In this document: positions 33,254 through 40,993 of the stretch, piece after piece
Layout of the letters: every line of letters starts with the position of its first letter
How positions within the stretch are numbered: position 1 is the first letter of the stretch
Source: Gemmatimonas sp. UBA7669
Lineage (GTDB): Bacteria > Gemmatimonadota > Gemmatimonadetes > Gemmatimonadales > Gemmatimonadaceae
Direction of reading: 5' to 3'
Assembly (NCBI RefSeq): GCF_002483225.1
Contig: NZ_DLHL01000007.1
Coordinates: 1 to 56,732 of the forward strand
Length of the DNA: 56,732 nucleotides
Position numbers and translations under genes: made by a program
Notes under the pieces: model-generated
Database searches by the model: none
What the model was told of the DNA's origin: nothing
Seen by the model: only the letters and a program-made list of their open reading frames with translations

Positions 33254-36200
33254 TCAGCGACGGAGACGCGGCAACAGGGCCTGCACCGCCGCATCCAACT
33301 GGCTGTCACGCTCCCCGTACGACTCACCGACCGGCCGCACCGCCCGCACATCCACCGGCCGCGGCACCAGCTCCATGTTCTTGCCGTCGGCGCCGTCGAC
33401 CTTGATGAAGGGCACACGCAGCGAGGTGCCATCCACCAGGGTGATGTTGGACGTGTAGATGATCCATCCCGCTGTGGGTTCACCCACCACCTGCCCAAGG
33501 CCCAGCGCACGATAGCCCTCGGTGAAGTCCTCACCATCCGACAGCGTGTGCTGATTGACCACCAGCACCGTGGGCTTCTCGAGCGCGCGCTGACCAAGCT
33601 GCGTGCGCGCGGGCACCGGCACCGAGCCGCGTGTGGTCATGGTCATGTAGCCGCGGCGCGCAAACACATCCAGCGCATAGGCGTTCACGAAGCCGCCGTT
33701 GTTGTTGCGCAGGTCAATCACCACGCCCTCACGCCCGAAGTTCTCCGCATCGAGATCGATGGTGAGCTGCGTGAGTGCTTCGGCGCTCATGTCGGCCATG
33801 TGCACGTAGCCCAGTCGCCCGTTCGACACGCGCGCCACATACGCCCTTCGCTCGGCCACCCACTGCCGATACAGCAAACCCTTCTCGGCGTTCGTGGACA
33901 CCGGACGCAACACCAACGTGGTGTCACGACCGCTGCGTGTGAGTTGCAGCGCGGTACGCTTGCCCACACTGCCGGCCAACACACTGTCCAGGTTCAGCGC
34001 GGGCGACACCGCCGTGCCGTTGATGGCGCGCAGCACGTCACCCACCTGCACACCGGCTACTGCGGCGGGGCCCTGCGCAATGATTTCGCGCACCGTGAAT
34101 CGATCGCTGGTGTTGTCCCCGCTGCGCGCAAAGCGCAGCCCCAGCTTGCCCACAGGCACCGAGGGAAAGCCCGTGGGGCCACTCGCGCCCGAGTGCGACG
34201 CATTGAGCTCGCCCACCATGAGCTGCAGCAGGCGACGGAACTCGTCGGGCGACGTGGCGCTCTCCACGTACGGCGCAAAGCGCTCGCGCACGGCGTTCCA
34301 GTCGGCGCCGTGCATGTTGGGGTCGTAGAACTGATCACGCTGCGTGGCCCAGGCCTGCTCAAACGCGGCCCGCTTGTCGCTCTGGAAGTCCGTCTCCAGC
34401 TCGGCGTTCAAGGCCACCGCGCGCGCATTGCCACCCGCCAGCGGCAGAATGTTGAGACGACCGGCATCGGTGTACCAGAGTTCGCGTGAGTCGGCCGAGA
34501 AGCCCACGATGCTCTTGCCGCCAGCGGTGGTGGTGATCTGCCGCGGTGTGGGCGGTGTGCTGGCCAATTCGTCCAGCGACCACGTGTAGATGTTGGGCTG
34601 ACCGCCACCGGCGCTGATGAGCAGCATGGTCTTGCCGTCGGGCGCAATGGCGATGCTGTTGACTTCGATGCCCGGGTCCAGCAACTGCGTGCGCTGTGCA
34701 ATGCTCTCGAATACGATGCGCGTGGTATCGCGCGGGGCGCTGCGCACACGTGGCGCCACACTCACCAGCGTTTCGCTGGCGTTCTGTGACTGTGTGGTGT
34801 TGCCCGGTGGTGTGGTGCTTGGCGGTGTCGTGTTGGGCGGTGTCGTGTTGGGCGGGCCGAACAGGTCGCGGAATCGGTCTTCGCGGAAGCTCGGGGTGCG
34901 CGGCACCAGGTCCACGCGCACCAGGCGCGACGCCTCCGTGCGCTGATTGGTGAGGAAGTACAGCGCACGCCCGTCGGGATGCCACCACAGGTCACCCGCG
35001 TTGGAGCTGCCCTGAAAGCTCACCGGCCGCGCCGTGCCACCCGCGGCGGGCACGACATGCGCATTGGTGAAACCACGTTCGCCGCGCGTGAGGAATGCCA
35101 CCCACTGATTGTCTGGACTCCACGCCATCACCCGGCCGCCGTCAAACGGCGCGCGTCCAAAGATGCCACGCGCGAGCAGCCGGTCATTCGTGCCGTCGGC
35201 GTTCACCACGCGCAGCTCGTTGCCGTTGCTGGTGTAGGCCACGAGACGGCCATCGGGGCTGGGTGTGGGCGTGCTCGCGGCGCCCTGCGTGGTGAGTGCC
35301 CGCGTGGTGCCGGCCAATACGTCGTGTCGCATGAGTCGTGCGCCATCGGCTGTCCAGGCCACATACACCACGGCCTGATCACCGCGCAGCCAGCGGGCCT
35401 GGGTTTCCAGTGCGGCCGACTGCGTGAGCCGCGTGGCCTCGCCCCCTTCACGTGCGTCAGCGGCCCAGAGCTCGCCGCGGCCAATGAGCGCCACCTTCTT
35501 GGAGTCACCCGAGAGGGCAATCTGAAAGCCGGTGCTGAGCGTGCTGCGCTCGCTGCCGCGGGTGCTGTTCGCGCCGCGCAGCGCAATGGCCACCTGCGCC
35601 GCGCGCTTGCCAGCCACTTCGTAGCGCCAGATACCGAAGTCGCGCTCGAACACGATGGCCGAGCCGTCGTGCGATATGCTGGGCCACAGCACGCGGCCAT
35701 TGCTGAACTGCGTGAGTTGCGTGGCGCTGCCACCCTGTGCCGCGCGCGCCCAGAGGTTCTCGGGGCCCGTGCGATCACTCATGTAGTACACGGTGTTGCC
35801 GTCGGCCGACCACTGGGGCCAGAGGGCCTTCTCGCCGCCGTCGTCTGTCAAGCGCGTGTAACTGGGCGTGGCGCCGCCTGTGCGCACCAGCCACAGCTCG
35901 GCTTCGTCCAGGTGCGAGCGTCCCTTGCGCCACCATTGTCCGGCCGCCGTGCCGCGCGCCGAAATGGCGAGCGTCTGTCCATCGGGCGAGGGCGCGCCGA
36001 AGAACTCGCTCGCATAGCGGTCGGCGGCAACGGCGGTGGGCGTGCCACCGCTACTGCGCACGCGGTATACGTCCTGCATGCCGCTGATGTCCTGCGCCGA
36101 GCTGTGGAAGTAGAGCCACTGTCCGTCGCGCGACCAGGCCGACAGCGTTTCGGCCGCGTCGTCGTAGGTGAGTCGTGTGAGCTGGCCCGTGCGCAGCGTG

Positions 36201-36502
36201 AGCACGTACACATCGCCATTGCCGCTGCGCGTGCTCACGAAGGCCAAGCGCGTGCCGTCGGGCGAATAGAGCGGGCGTGTGTCGTTGGCCGGGTGCGCCA
36301 CCAGCAATCGCGCTTCACCGCCGGCGGCCGGCACGGTCCAGATGTCGCCGCCGCTCACGAAGGCGATTTCGCGCGCGTCGGGCGAGAGGGCCGGTTCGCT
36401 GAGCGCCACGCGGGCGCCTTGCGCCTCGAGCAGCAGCGGCAGGGCGAGAATCAGTACGGCGGACAGAAGAGCGGCGGGCAGTGCGCGGCGTTGAGCAGAC
36501 AT
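33254..36502 (-). CDS. Tricorn-like S41 peptidase with WD40/TolB-type propeller
   Basis: A 1082-aa exported peptidase. The signal peptide (LLSAVLILALPLLLEAQG) is followed by repeated propeller blades marked by SPDGTRLAF, SPDGQTLAI and similar phrases (about 35-700), a linker with TTPPNTTPP-type tandem repeats (about residues 548-570), a helical cap, a PDZ domain (about 770-850: VAGVQVGDVLRAINGTAVS) and the S41 protease core. The core nucleophile is Ser988 in NQHTLSDGEDF, and IDLRNNNGGFVN and VGEPTAGWI are the usual flanks. Tricorn proteases degrade peptides released by other proteases; with a signal peptide this one acts in the periplasm. It is transcribed alone, divergently from the HAD gene. 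Confidence 0.9.
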   Translation of the reverse strand: MSAQRRALPAALLSAVLILALPLLLEAQGARVALSEPALSPDAREIAFVSGGDIWTVPAAGGEARLLVAHPANDTRPLYSPDGTRLAFVSTRSGNGDVYVLTLRTGQLTRLTYDDAAETLSAWSRDGQWLYFHSSAQDISGMQDVYRVRSSGGTPTAVAADRYASEFFGAPSPDGQTLAISARGTAAGQWWRKGRSHLDEAELWLVRTGGATPSYTRLTDDGGEKALWPQWSADGNTVYYMSDRTGPENLWARAAQGGSATQLTQFSNGRVLWPSISHDGSAIVFERDFGIWRYEVAGKRAAQVAIALRGANSTRGSERSTLSTGFQIALSGDSKKVALIGRGELWAADAREGGEATRLTQSAALETQARWLRGDQAVVYVAWTADGARLMRHDVLAGTTRALTTQGAASTPTPSPDGRLVAYTSNGNELRVVNADGTNDRLLARGIFGRAPFDGGRVMAWSPDNQWVAFLTRGERGFTNAHVVPAAGGTARPVSFQGSSNAGDLWWHPDGRALYFLTNQRTEASRLVRVDLVPRTPSFREDRFRDLFGPPNTTPPNTTPPSTTPPGNTTQSQNASETLVSVAPRVRSAPRDTTRIVFESIAQRTQLLDPGIEVNSIAIAPDGKTMLLISAGGGQPNIYTWSLDELASTPPTPRQITTTAGGKSIVGFSADSRELWYTDAGRLNILPLAGGNARAVALNAELETDFQSDKRAAFEQAWATQRDQFYDPNMHGADWNAVRERFAPYVESATSPDEFRRLLQLMVGELNASHSGASGPTGFPSVPVGKLGLRFARSGDNTSDRFTVREIIAQGPAAVAGVQVGDVLRAINGTAVSPALNLDSVLAGSVGKRTALQLTRSGRDTTLVLRPVSTNAEKGLLYRQWVAERRAYVARVSNGRLGYVHMADMSAEALTQLTIDLDAENFGREGVVIDLRNNNGGFVNAYALDVFARRGYMTMTTRGSVPVPARTQLGQRALEKPTVLVVNQHTLSDGEDFTEGYRALGLGQVVGEPTAGWIIYTSNITLVDGTSLRVPFIKVDGADGKNMELVPRPVDVRAVRPVGESYGERDSQLDAAVQALLPRLRR

Positions 36503-36577
36503 GGCGGCTGGGCGGGAGGGGCAGGGGCCAACGCAGCAAAGCTTGTGTGTGCCGGGCCGTCCGTCTAGTTCTGCACC

Positions 36578-37513
36578 ATGTCCGAATTGCTACCCACATC
36601 GCTGCCCCTGTCAGGTTCCGCATCCGGCGCTGGCCCCGAGCCTGTGCGCCGTCCACTGCATCTGCCATTTGAAGACGTCGCCGAGCGACACGAGGCCGTG
36701 CTGTTCGACGCTTATGGCGTGCTGGTGGACGCATCGGGCGCGCTGCCTGGCGCGGCGGAGGCCGTGCAGTACCTGCTGGACAGGGACCGGCCGTTTCTCG
36801 TGGTCACCAACGATGCCTCACGCTCACCGGCACGGGCGTCGGCGCGGCTCATGCGGCTTGGCATTCCCGTGTCGCCCGAGCACGTGATGAGTTCGGGCAT
36901 GCTCATTGGGCCCGCGCTGTCTGCGCTTGGCATGGCCGGCGAAAGTGTGGTGGTGCTGGGCACGGGTGACTCGGCGCAGTACGCACGCGACATGGGCGCG
37001 GTGGTGGTAGCGCCCAGCGTGCAGACACCCGCGCGTGCGGTGGTCATTGCCGATGAAGGCGGCTTTGATGGACTGGACAGCATGGACGAGTTGCTGAGCA
37101 TGATTCTCGCGGCCTGTGAAGCAGGACGGCCGCCGCACTTGCTGCTGGCCAACCCCGATCTGGTGTATCCCGCGTCGGCGGGACGCTTTGGCTTCACGGC
37201 CGGATCACTGGCACACATGCTGGAGCGTGCGTTGCACTTGTTGCTGGGCGACACTGCGCCGCGGTTCACGGTGCTGGGCAAGCCGGCGGCGCTGCACTTT
37301 GATACGGCGCTCCGTCGTGTGGGCACACGCGACGCGGTGATGCTGGGCGATACGCTGCACACCGACATTGCCGGTGCCGCGGGGGTGGGCATTGCCTCGG
37401 CGTTGTTGCTGACGGGTGTGACCACCCAGGCGCATGTGGACGCCGCCGTGGCGCGTGGGGACGGCGGGCAGGTGCCGACGTATGTGGTGCGGGGGCTGAT
37501 CAAAACGGCCTGA
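36578..37513 (+). CDS. HAD-superfamily class IIA hydrolase, atypical motif I
   Basis: A 311-aa HAD-IIA phosphatase-like protein: motif I LFDAYGVLVD (Asp44), motif II VVTNDASRS, and a C-terminal GKPAALHFDTAL...VMLGDTLHTDIAGA (motifs III and IV). Position 46 of motif I is Tyr where canonical phosphatases have the general acid Asp. Such Trp/Tyr variants occur in one HAD-IIA subgroup, so it may be catalytically different or inactive as a phosphatase. No operon partner. Confidence 0.82.
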   Translation: MSELLPTSLPLSGSASGAGPEPVRRPLHLPFEDVAERHEAVLFDAYGVLVDASGALPGAAEAVQYLLDRDRPFLVVTNDASRSPARASARLMRLGIPVSPEHVMSSGMLIGPALSALGMAGESVVVLGTGDSAQYARDMGAVVVAPSVQTPARAVVIADEGGFDGLDSMDELLSMILAACEAGRPPHLLLANPDLVYPASAGRFGFTAGSLAHMLERALHLLLGDTAPRFTVLGKPAALHFDTALRRVGTRDAVMLGDTLHTDIAGAAGVGIASALLLTGVTTQAHVDAAVARGDGGQVPTYVVRGLIKTA

Positions 37514-37590
37514 AGGTGGCACATAAAGGGGTTGTTTTGGAGGGTCCCTTGCCGTAGTTTTCAAGCATTGGCCCATTCCTTCAGGAGGCG

Positions 37591-38049
37591 GTGATGCAGG
37601 CCAGCGCATTGGGCGCCCTGCTGAAGCAGGCACGGAAGCGGACCGGCAAGACTCGGCGGGCGCTGGCAGCCGAGGCGGCTGTGAGCGTGCGATTGGTTGC
37701 CGAGTTTGAGCGCGGTCAGCGTCCCAATGTCAGTCTGGACGCGGCGCTGCGCTTGTTCGATCTGGTGGGCATGGATGTTTCCGTGCAACTGCGCGATGCA
37801 TCGGTGCAGCAGACAGGTACTTCTTACCTGGATGACCCCTCGTTCGCCGCGCGCGCCGCGCGCAGGCGTGCCACCTGGACGGGTCGGCACGTGCTGATGC
37901 ACGACGACGACTCGCCGGTGCATGTACCGCAGAGTGCCGAGGAGGCGCTGGCTGCCGTATGGCGCGTCTCGCAACTGGCGCATGCGGTGGCTGAGGCGCC
38001 GGTCGCGCCGGCGTATCGCCCGCGCAAAACGCGTCGCAAGGACGCGTGA
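37591..38049 (+). CDS. XRE/HipB-like helix-turn-helix protein
   Basis: A 152-aa DNA-binding protein. A Cro/CI-type HTH spans about 5-62 (LGALLKQARKRTGKTRRALAAEAAVSVRLVAEFERGQRPNVSLDAALRLFDLVG), ending as HipB antitoxins do. The C-terminal 90 residues are unrecognised and finish with basic RPRKTRRKDA. A consensus AGGAGG lies six bases upstream of the ATG. No HipA kinase gene follows; instead a convergent MazEF pair begins 13 bp later, so it is either an orphan antitoxin or a solitary regulator. Confidence 0.78.
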   Translation: MMQASALGALLKQARKRTGKTRRALAAEAAVSVRLVAEFERGQRPNVSLDAALRLFDLVGMDVSVQLRDASVQQTGTSYLDDPSFAARAARRRATWTGRHVLMHDDDSPVHVPQSAEEALAAVWRVSQLAHAVAEAPVAPAYRPRKTRRKDA

Positions 38050-38062
38050 AGGAGACGCGCTG

Positions 38063-38404
38063 TCAGGGCGCGAACATTTCCTGAAGCACGCTCAAGATCT
38101 TGGCCTGTGTCGCGCCCGTCAGTACCCCGAGGCGCTTCTCGAGACGCTCGTGGTCCACGGTCCGCAGTTGGTCCAGCACTACATGGCCGTCCTTTCCGGA
38201 AAAGCGGCAGGCCACGCGGAACGGATATGCGTGAGCGCCGGTTGTCAGCGGGGCCACGATATACGTCCCCATGCGCGTGTTGAGCTCGTCGGGTGATACC
38301 ACGACACACGGCCGTGTCTTGCGAATCTCGCGACCACGCGTCGGATTCAGCGCCACCAGATAGACCTCCCCTCGGCGCACCATCCCTGCGGCTACCACGT
38401 CCAC
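38063..38404 (-). CDS. MazF/PemK-type endoribonuclease toxin
   Basis: A 113-aa toxin with the PemK/MazF fold: RRGEVYLVALNPTRGREIRKTRPCVVVSPDELN, PLTTGAHAYPFRV and GHVVLDQLRTVDHERLEKRLG. MazF toxins cut mRNA at short motifs. The GTG at 38404 overlaps the antitoxin gene by 13 nt; a GTG at 38398 or the ATG at 38383 (MVRRGEVYLV) are shorter alternatives that fit the fold equally well. Confidence 0.88.
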   Translation of the reverse strand: MDVVAAGMVRRGEVYLVALNPTRGREIRKTRPCVVVSPDELNTRMGTYIVAPLTTGAHAYPFRVACRFSGKDGHVVLDQLRTVDHERLEKRLGVLTGATQAKILSVLQEMFAP

Positions 38405-38631
38405 TCCGTGTCATCGAACTGCGTGTTCGATGGCGGATCAATCAACCCGGATGGTGGATTGGCGGACACTGCCTCCGCCCACCCGGCTCTTGGTGTTGCT
38501 GAGGAGGTGATGATCACCGCCCCCCCCTCCACGCGGACCTCCACCTCTTCGGTGAGTCCGGCCTGTTCGATGATCGGCTTGGCCAACCTGACGCCACGTG
38601 AGTTTCCGATCTGTACCAGTCGAGTCTTCAT
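38392..38631 (-). CDS. MazE-type (AbrB-fold) antitoxin
   Basis: A 79-aa antitoxin with a swapped-hairpin DNA-binding N-terminus (VQIGNSRGVRLAKPIIEQAGLTEEVEVRVEGGAVII) and an unstructured acidic C-terminus (NTQFDDTEWTW) that would thread into the toxin. A GGAGGA lies seven bases before the ATG. It is first in the operon, as usual for this family, and probably represses it through the palindrome at 38657-38666. Confidence 0.88.
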   Translation of the reverse strand: MKTRLVQIGNSRGVRLAKPIIEQAGLTEEVEVRVEGGAVIITSSATPRAGWAEAVSANPPSGLIDPPSNTQFDDTEWTW

Positions 38632-38656
38632 GTTTCCTCCAACGCCGGAACTACAA

Positions 38657-38666
38657 TGTAATTACA
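38657..38666. promoter_or_regulatory. Palindrome upstream of mazEF
   Basis: TGTAATTACA, a perfect 10-bp palindrome in an AT-rich stretch, lies 26 bp before the antitoxin start. Its position suits an operator overlapping the promoter. Binding by MazE is inferred. Confidence 0.5.
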
Positions 38667-38720
38667 CACGAAATGACCGGGAAGTCTCGCGGCTCGCTTA
38701 CCCGCGCACGAAATTGCGGC

Positions 38721-39326
38721 ATGACCCAACCCACCCTGTGGTCCGCCAGCACCGCCGACGCCTGGCGCGACGCCCTCTCGTCGTACGACGCCGCCATTGC
38801 CGCGCTGCCCAGCGAGCGGCTGGCTGCTCATGACCTGTGGTACCGCCACGAGTTGCCGGCGCTGGTCACATCGCGCGCGCCCATGCATGTCACGCACGAC
38901 GAGATGGTGCGCATTACCGAGTGGAAGATGGCGCGTGGGGTGTGGCGCGCGCCCAATCTGGTGCTGGTCAAGAACAACGCCCCTGGTGTGGTGGAAGACG
39001 CCACGATGCGTGCGGCGGGTCTGCTGCAGCAGCCGGGCAAGGCGCTCAGCGCGGTGACTTCACTGGGTGGTGTGGGCCCGGCCACGGCCTCGGCGGTGCT
39101 GGCGCTCATGGACCCGCAGGCCTTCCCCTTCTTTGACGAGTTGGTGGCGCGTCAGGTGGAGGGCCTGGGGCCGGTGGCGTGGACGGCGGGTTACTATCGC
39201 AAGTATGCCGCGGCTCTGAGTGCGCGCGCCGAGCAGTTGCGTGCGGTGTTGGGTGACACGTGGACGGCCACACAGGTGGAGCGCGCCTGCTGGGCGGCGG
39301 CCATTCACGCGGGGCAGCGCGCGTGA
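38721..39326 (+). CDS. HhH-containing protein of unknown function
   Basis: A 201-aa helical protein. Residues about 114-130 (SLGGVGPATASAVLAL) form a helix-hairpin-helix that looks like that of HhH-GPD DNA glycosylases, but the downstream catalytic GPD region is absent: the sequence continues DPQAFPFFDELVARQVEGLG. The front part (WYRHELPALV, MVRITEWKMARGVWRAPNLVLVKNN) matches nothing I can name. DNA binding is possible through the HhH. Its TGA overlaps the GTG start of the next gene (GTGA), suggesting coupling. Confidence 0.65.
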   Translation: MTQPTLWSASTADAWRDALSSYDAAIAALPSERLAAHDLWYRHELPALVTSRAPMHVTHDEMVRITEWKMARGVWRAPNLVLVKNNAPGVVEDATMRAAGLLQQPGKALSAVTSLGGVGPATASAVLALMDPQAFPFFDELVARQVEGLGPVAWTAGYYRKYAAALSARAEQLRAVLGDTWTATQVERACWAAAIHAGQRA

Positions 39327-40714
39327 GTGCTGTGCCACCGGTGTCCGACGTGGTGGTGTGTGGTGCGGGCATTGCGGGTCTTGCGGTGGCGCATGAGTTG
39401 GCGGTGACCCATGGCCTGCGCGTGCTGGTGGTGAGCGAGCATGCGCCCATGAGTCTCACCAGCGACAAGAGCACCGAGGCCTATCGCAATTGGTGGCCGG
39501 GGCCCGACGACGCCATGGTGCGCTTCATGAATCGCAGCATTGACCGACTGGAGCACTGGGCAGAGCGCACGGGCAATCGGTTCCTGCTCAACCGGCGCGG
39601 GTATGTGTATGCCACCACGCGTGCGTCGCGTGCCGCCGAGTTTGAACGCAACGCGGCGCTGGCCAGCGCGCAGGGTGCGGGGCCGCTGCGAGTGTATCGC
39701 TCAACGGCCGAGGCGGAGCAGTACCAGCCCTCGGCCTTGCAGGGTTGGGCCAATCATCCCCCGGGCGCGGACCTGTTTCTGGACGCCGAGTCCATTCGAG
39801 CGCACTTCCCCTGGCTGTCGCCCGACGTGTGTGCCGTGTTGCATGCGCGCCGCTGCGGATGGTTCAGCGGTCAGCAGTTGGGCATGATGCTGCTGGAAGA
39901 ACTGCGTGCGGCAGATGGTGTGCTGGTGGAGGGGCGCGTGGAGCGCGTGCGGGTGGAGGGCGGCCGGGTGGTTGGTGTGGACGTGGCGCTTGGTGGCGAG
40001 TCGAGACATGTGAGCTGCGGCGCCTTCGTCAATGCCGCGGGCCCCCATGCGCGTGCGGTGGGCGCGCTGTGCGGGCAGGACCTGCCGCTGTTCAGCGAGG
40101 CCCACTACAAGCTGTCCATGGAAGACGAGCATGGTGTGGTGGACCGTGGCACGGGGCTGGTGATTCTCGACGACCCCATATCCTTGCCGTGGAGCAGTGA
40201 GGAGCGCGCCGAGCTGGCGGCCGACCCCGATCTGGCGTGGATGACTCATGAATTGCCGGCGGGCATTCATTTGCGGCCCGAGGGATACGGCGCGAGTCGC
40301 ACGGTGCTGATGCTGTGGGACTATCACGGCGCGCAGCGGTACGACGCGCCGATGTACCCGTTGCCTGAGGACCCGTACTATCCCGAAGTGGTGCTGCGTG
40401 GCATGTGTGCGCTGGCGCCGGGGTTGCGCGCGTATCTGGAGCGCCTGCCGCGCTGCTGGGTGGACGGCGGCTACTACACCAAGACGCGGGAGAACAGGCC
40501 GCTCATTGGGCCGGCGGGTGCAGACGGCGCGTATGTGTGCGCGGGATTCAGCGGGTTTGGGCTGATGGCCGCGCCGGCGGCGGCGGAGATGGTGGGGGCT
40601 CGGCTCGTGGGTTCGGAAGGGCCGGAGTATGCGGCGGCGTTTGATGTGCGGCGGTATGAGGATTCGGGGTACCGTGCCAGACTTGAGAGTTGGGGGGAGA
40701 CGGGGCAGTTGTAG
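39323..40714 (+). CDS. FAD-dependent amino-acid-type oxidoreductase (DAO family)
   Basis: A 463-aa flavoenzyme. The Rossmann dinucleotide motif is DVVVCGAGIAGLAVAHELA (residues about 8-26). The C-terminal FAD closure is REN(R)PLIGPAGADGAYVCAGFSGFGLMAAPAAAEM. The central substrate domain includes AGPHARAVGALCGQDLPLF. D-amino-acid oxidase-like enzymes (sarcosine, glycine or dehydrogenase types) share this layout; the substrate is not clear. The GTG start overlaps the previous stop and is preferred over an internal start in that gene. This is the last gene before the accessory region. Confidence 0.85.
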   Translation: MSAVPPVSDVVVCGAGIAGLAVAHELAVTHGLRVLVVSEHAPMSLTSDKSTEAYRNWWPGPDDAMVRFMNRSIDRLEHWAERTGNRFLLNRRGYVYATTRASRAAEFERNAALASAQGAGPLRVYRSTAEAEQYQPSALQGWANHPPGADLFLDAESIRAHFPWLSPDVCAVLHARRCGWFSGQQLGMMLLEELRAADGVLVEGRVERVRVEGGRVVGVDVALGGESRHVSCGAFVNAAGPHARAVGALCGQDLPLFSEAHYKLSMEDEHGVVDRGTGLVILDDPISLPWSSEERAELAADPDLAWMTHELPAGIHLRPEGYGASRTVLMLWDYHGAQRYDAPMYPLPEDPYYPEVVLRGMCALAPGLRAYLERLPRCWVDGGYYTKTRENRPLIGPAGADGAYVCAGFSGFGLMAAPAAAEMVGARLVGSEGPEYAAAFDVRRYEDSGYRARLESWGETGQL

Positions 40715-40958
40715 GAGGATCAGGCGGGGGGATGGAGAGCCGCGATGGGGCCATTGCCTAGGTGAACCGAGACTTCGCCCGGCATACAGAACGTTCAGCA
40801 CAGGGATAAATTACGGCTCAGCTTGTCACGGTATGGACGTAACCTCTTGATTGCACTTACTTTGCGCAACGAGAAGCAGTCAGACAATCGACGTGCTATG
40901 TTGGCGAGGTGCACAGCGTAAAGGTTTGTGTGCAGTGATTTCACACAGGTGAATTCTC

Positions 40959-40965
40959 GTTAGCT
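40959..40965 (+). other. R'-like box GTTAGC, possible 5' junction of a cassette
   Basis: CGTTAGCT carries the GTTAGC core found in the attC R' box at 43316 and lies 29 bp ahead of the subtilase start, the distance expected for a cassette's 5' end. Unlike an attC, the upstream 90 bp do not fold into a matching R''-L'' arm, so this could be an attI-like or secondary integration site, or a coincidence. The gap 40715-40993 otherwise holds no gene; its right part is more A+T-rich than the FAD gene before it. Confidence 0.35.
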
Positions 40966-40993
40966 GGTCAACCGATTCACTCTCCACTCTGAG

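Noticed and set aside
34795..34860. Tandem repeat in the tricorn-like gene as a regulatory element
   Set aside because: The repeats are in frame and simply encode a Thr/Pro-rich linker.
39260..39322. Earlier start for the FAD oxidoreductase
   Set aside because: It would lie within the HhH gene and adds Gly/His-rich residues absent from the family; the GTG overlapping the previous stop is better.
40860..40965. A second attC before the subtilase
   Set aside because: A GTTAGC box is present, but no complementary R'' and L arms could be found upstream, so only a possible 5' junction is reported.
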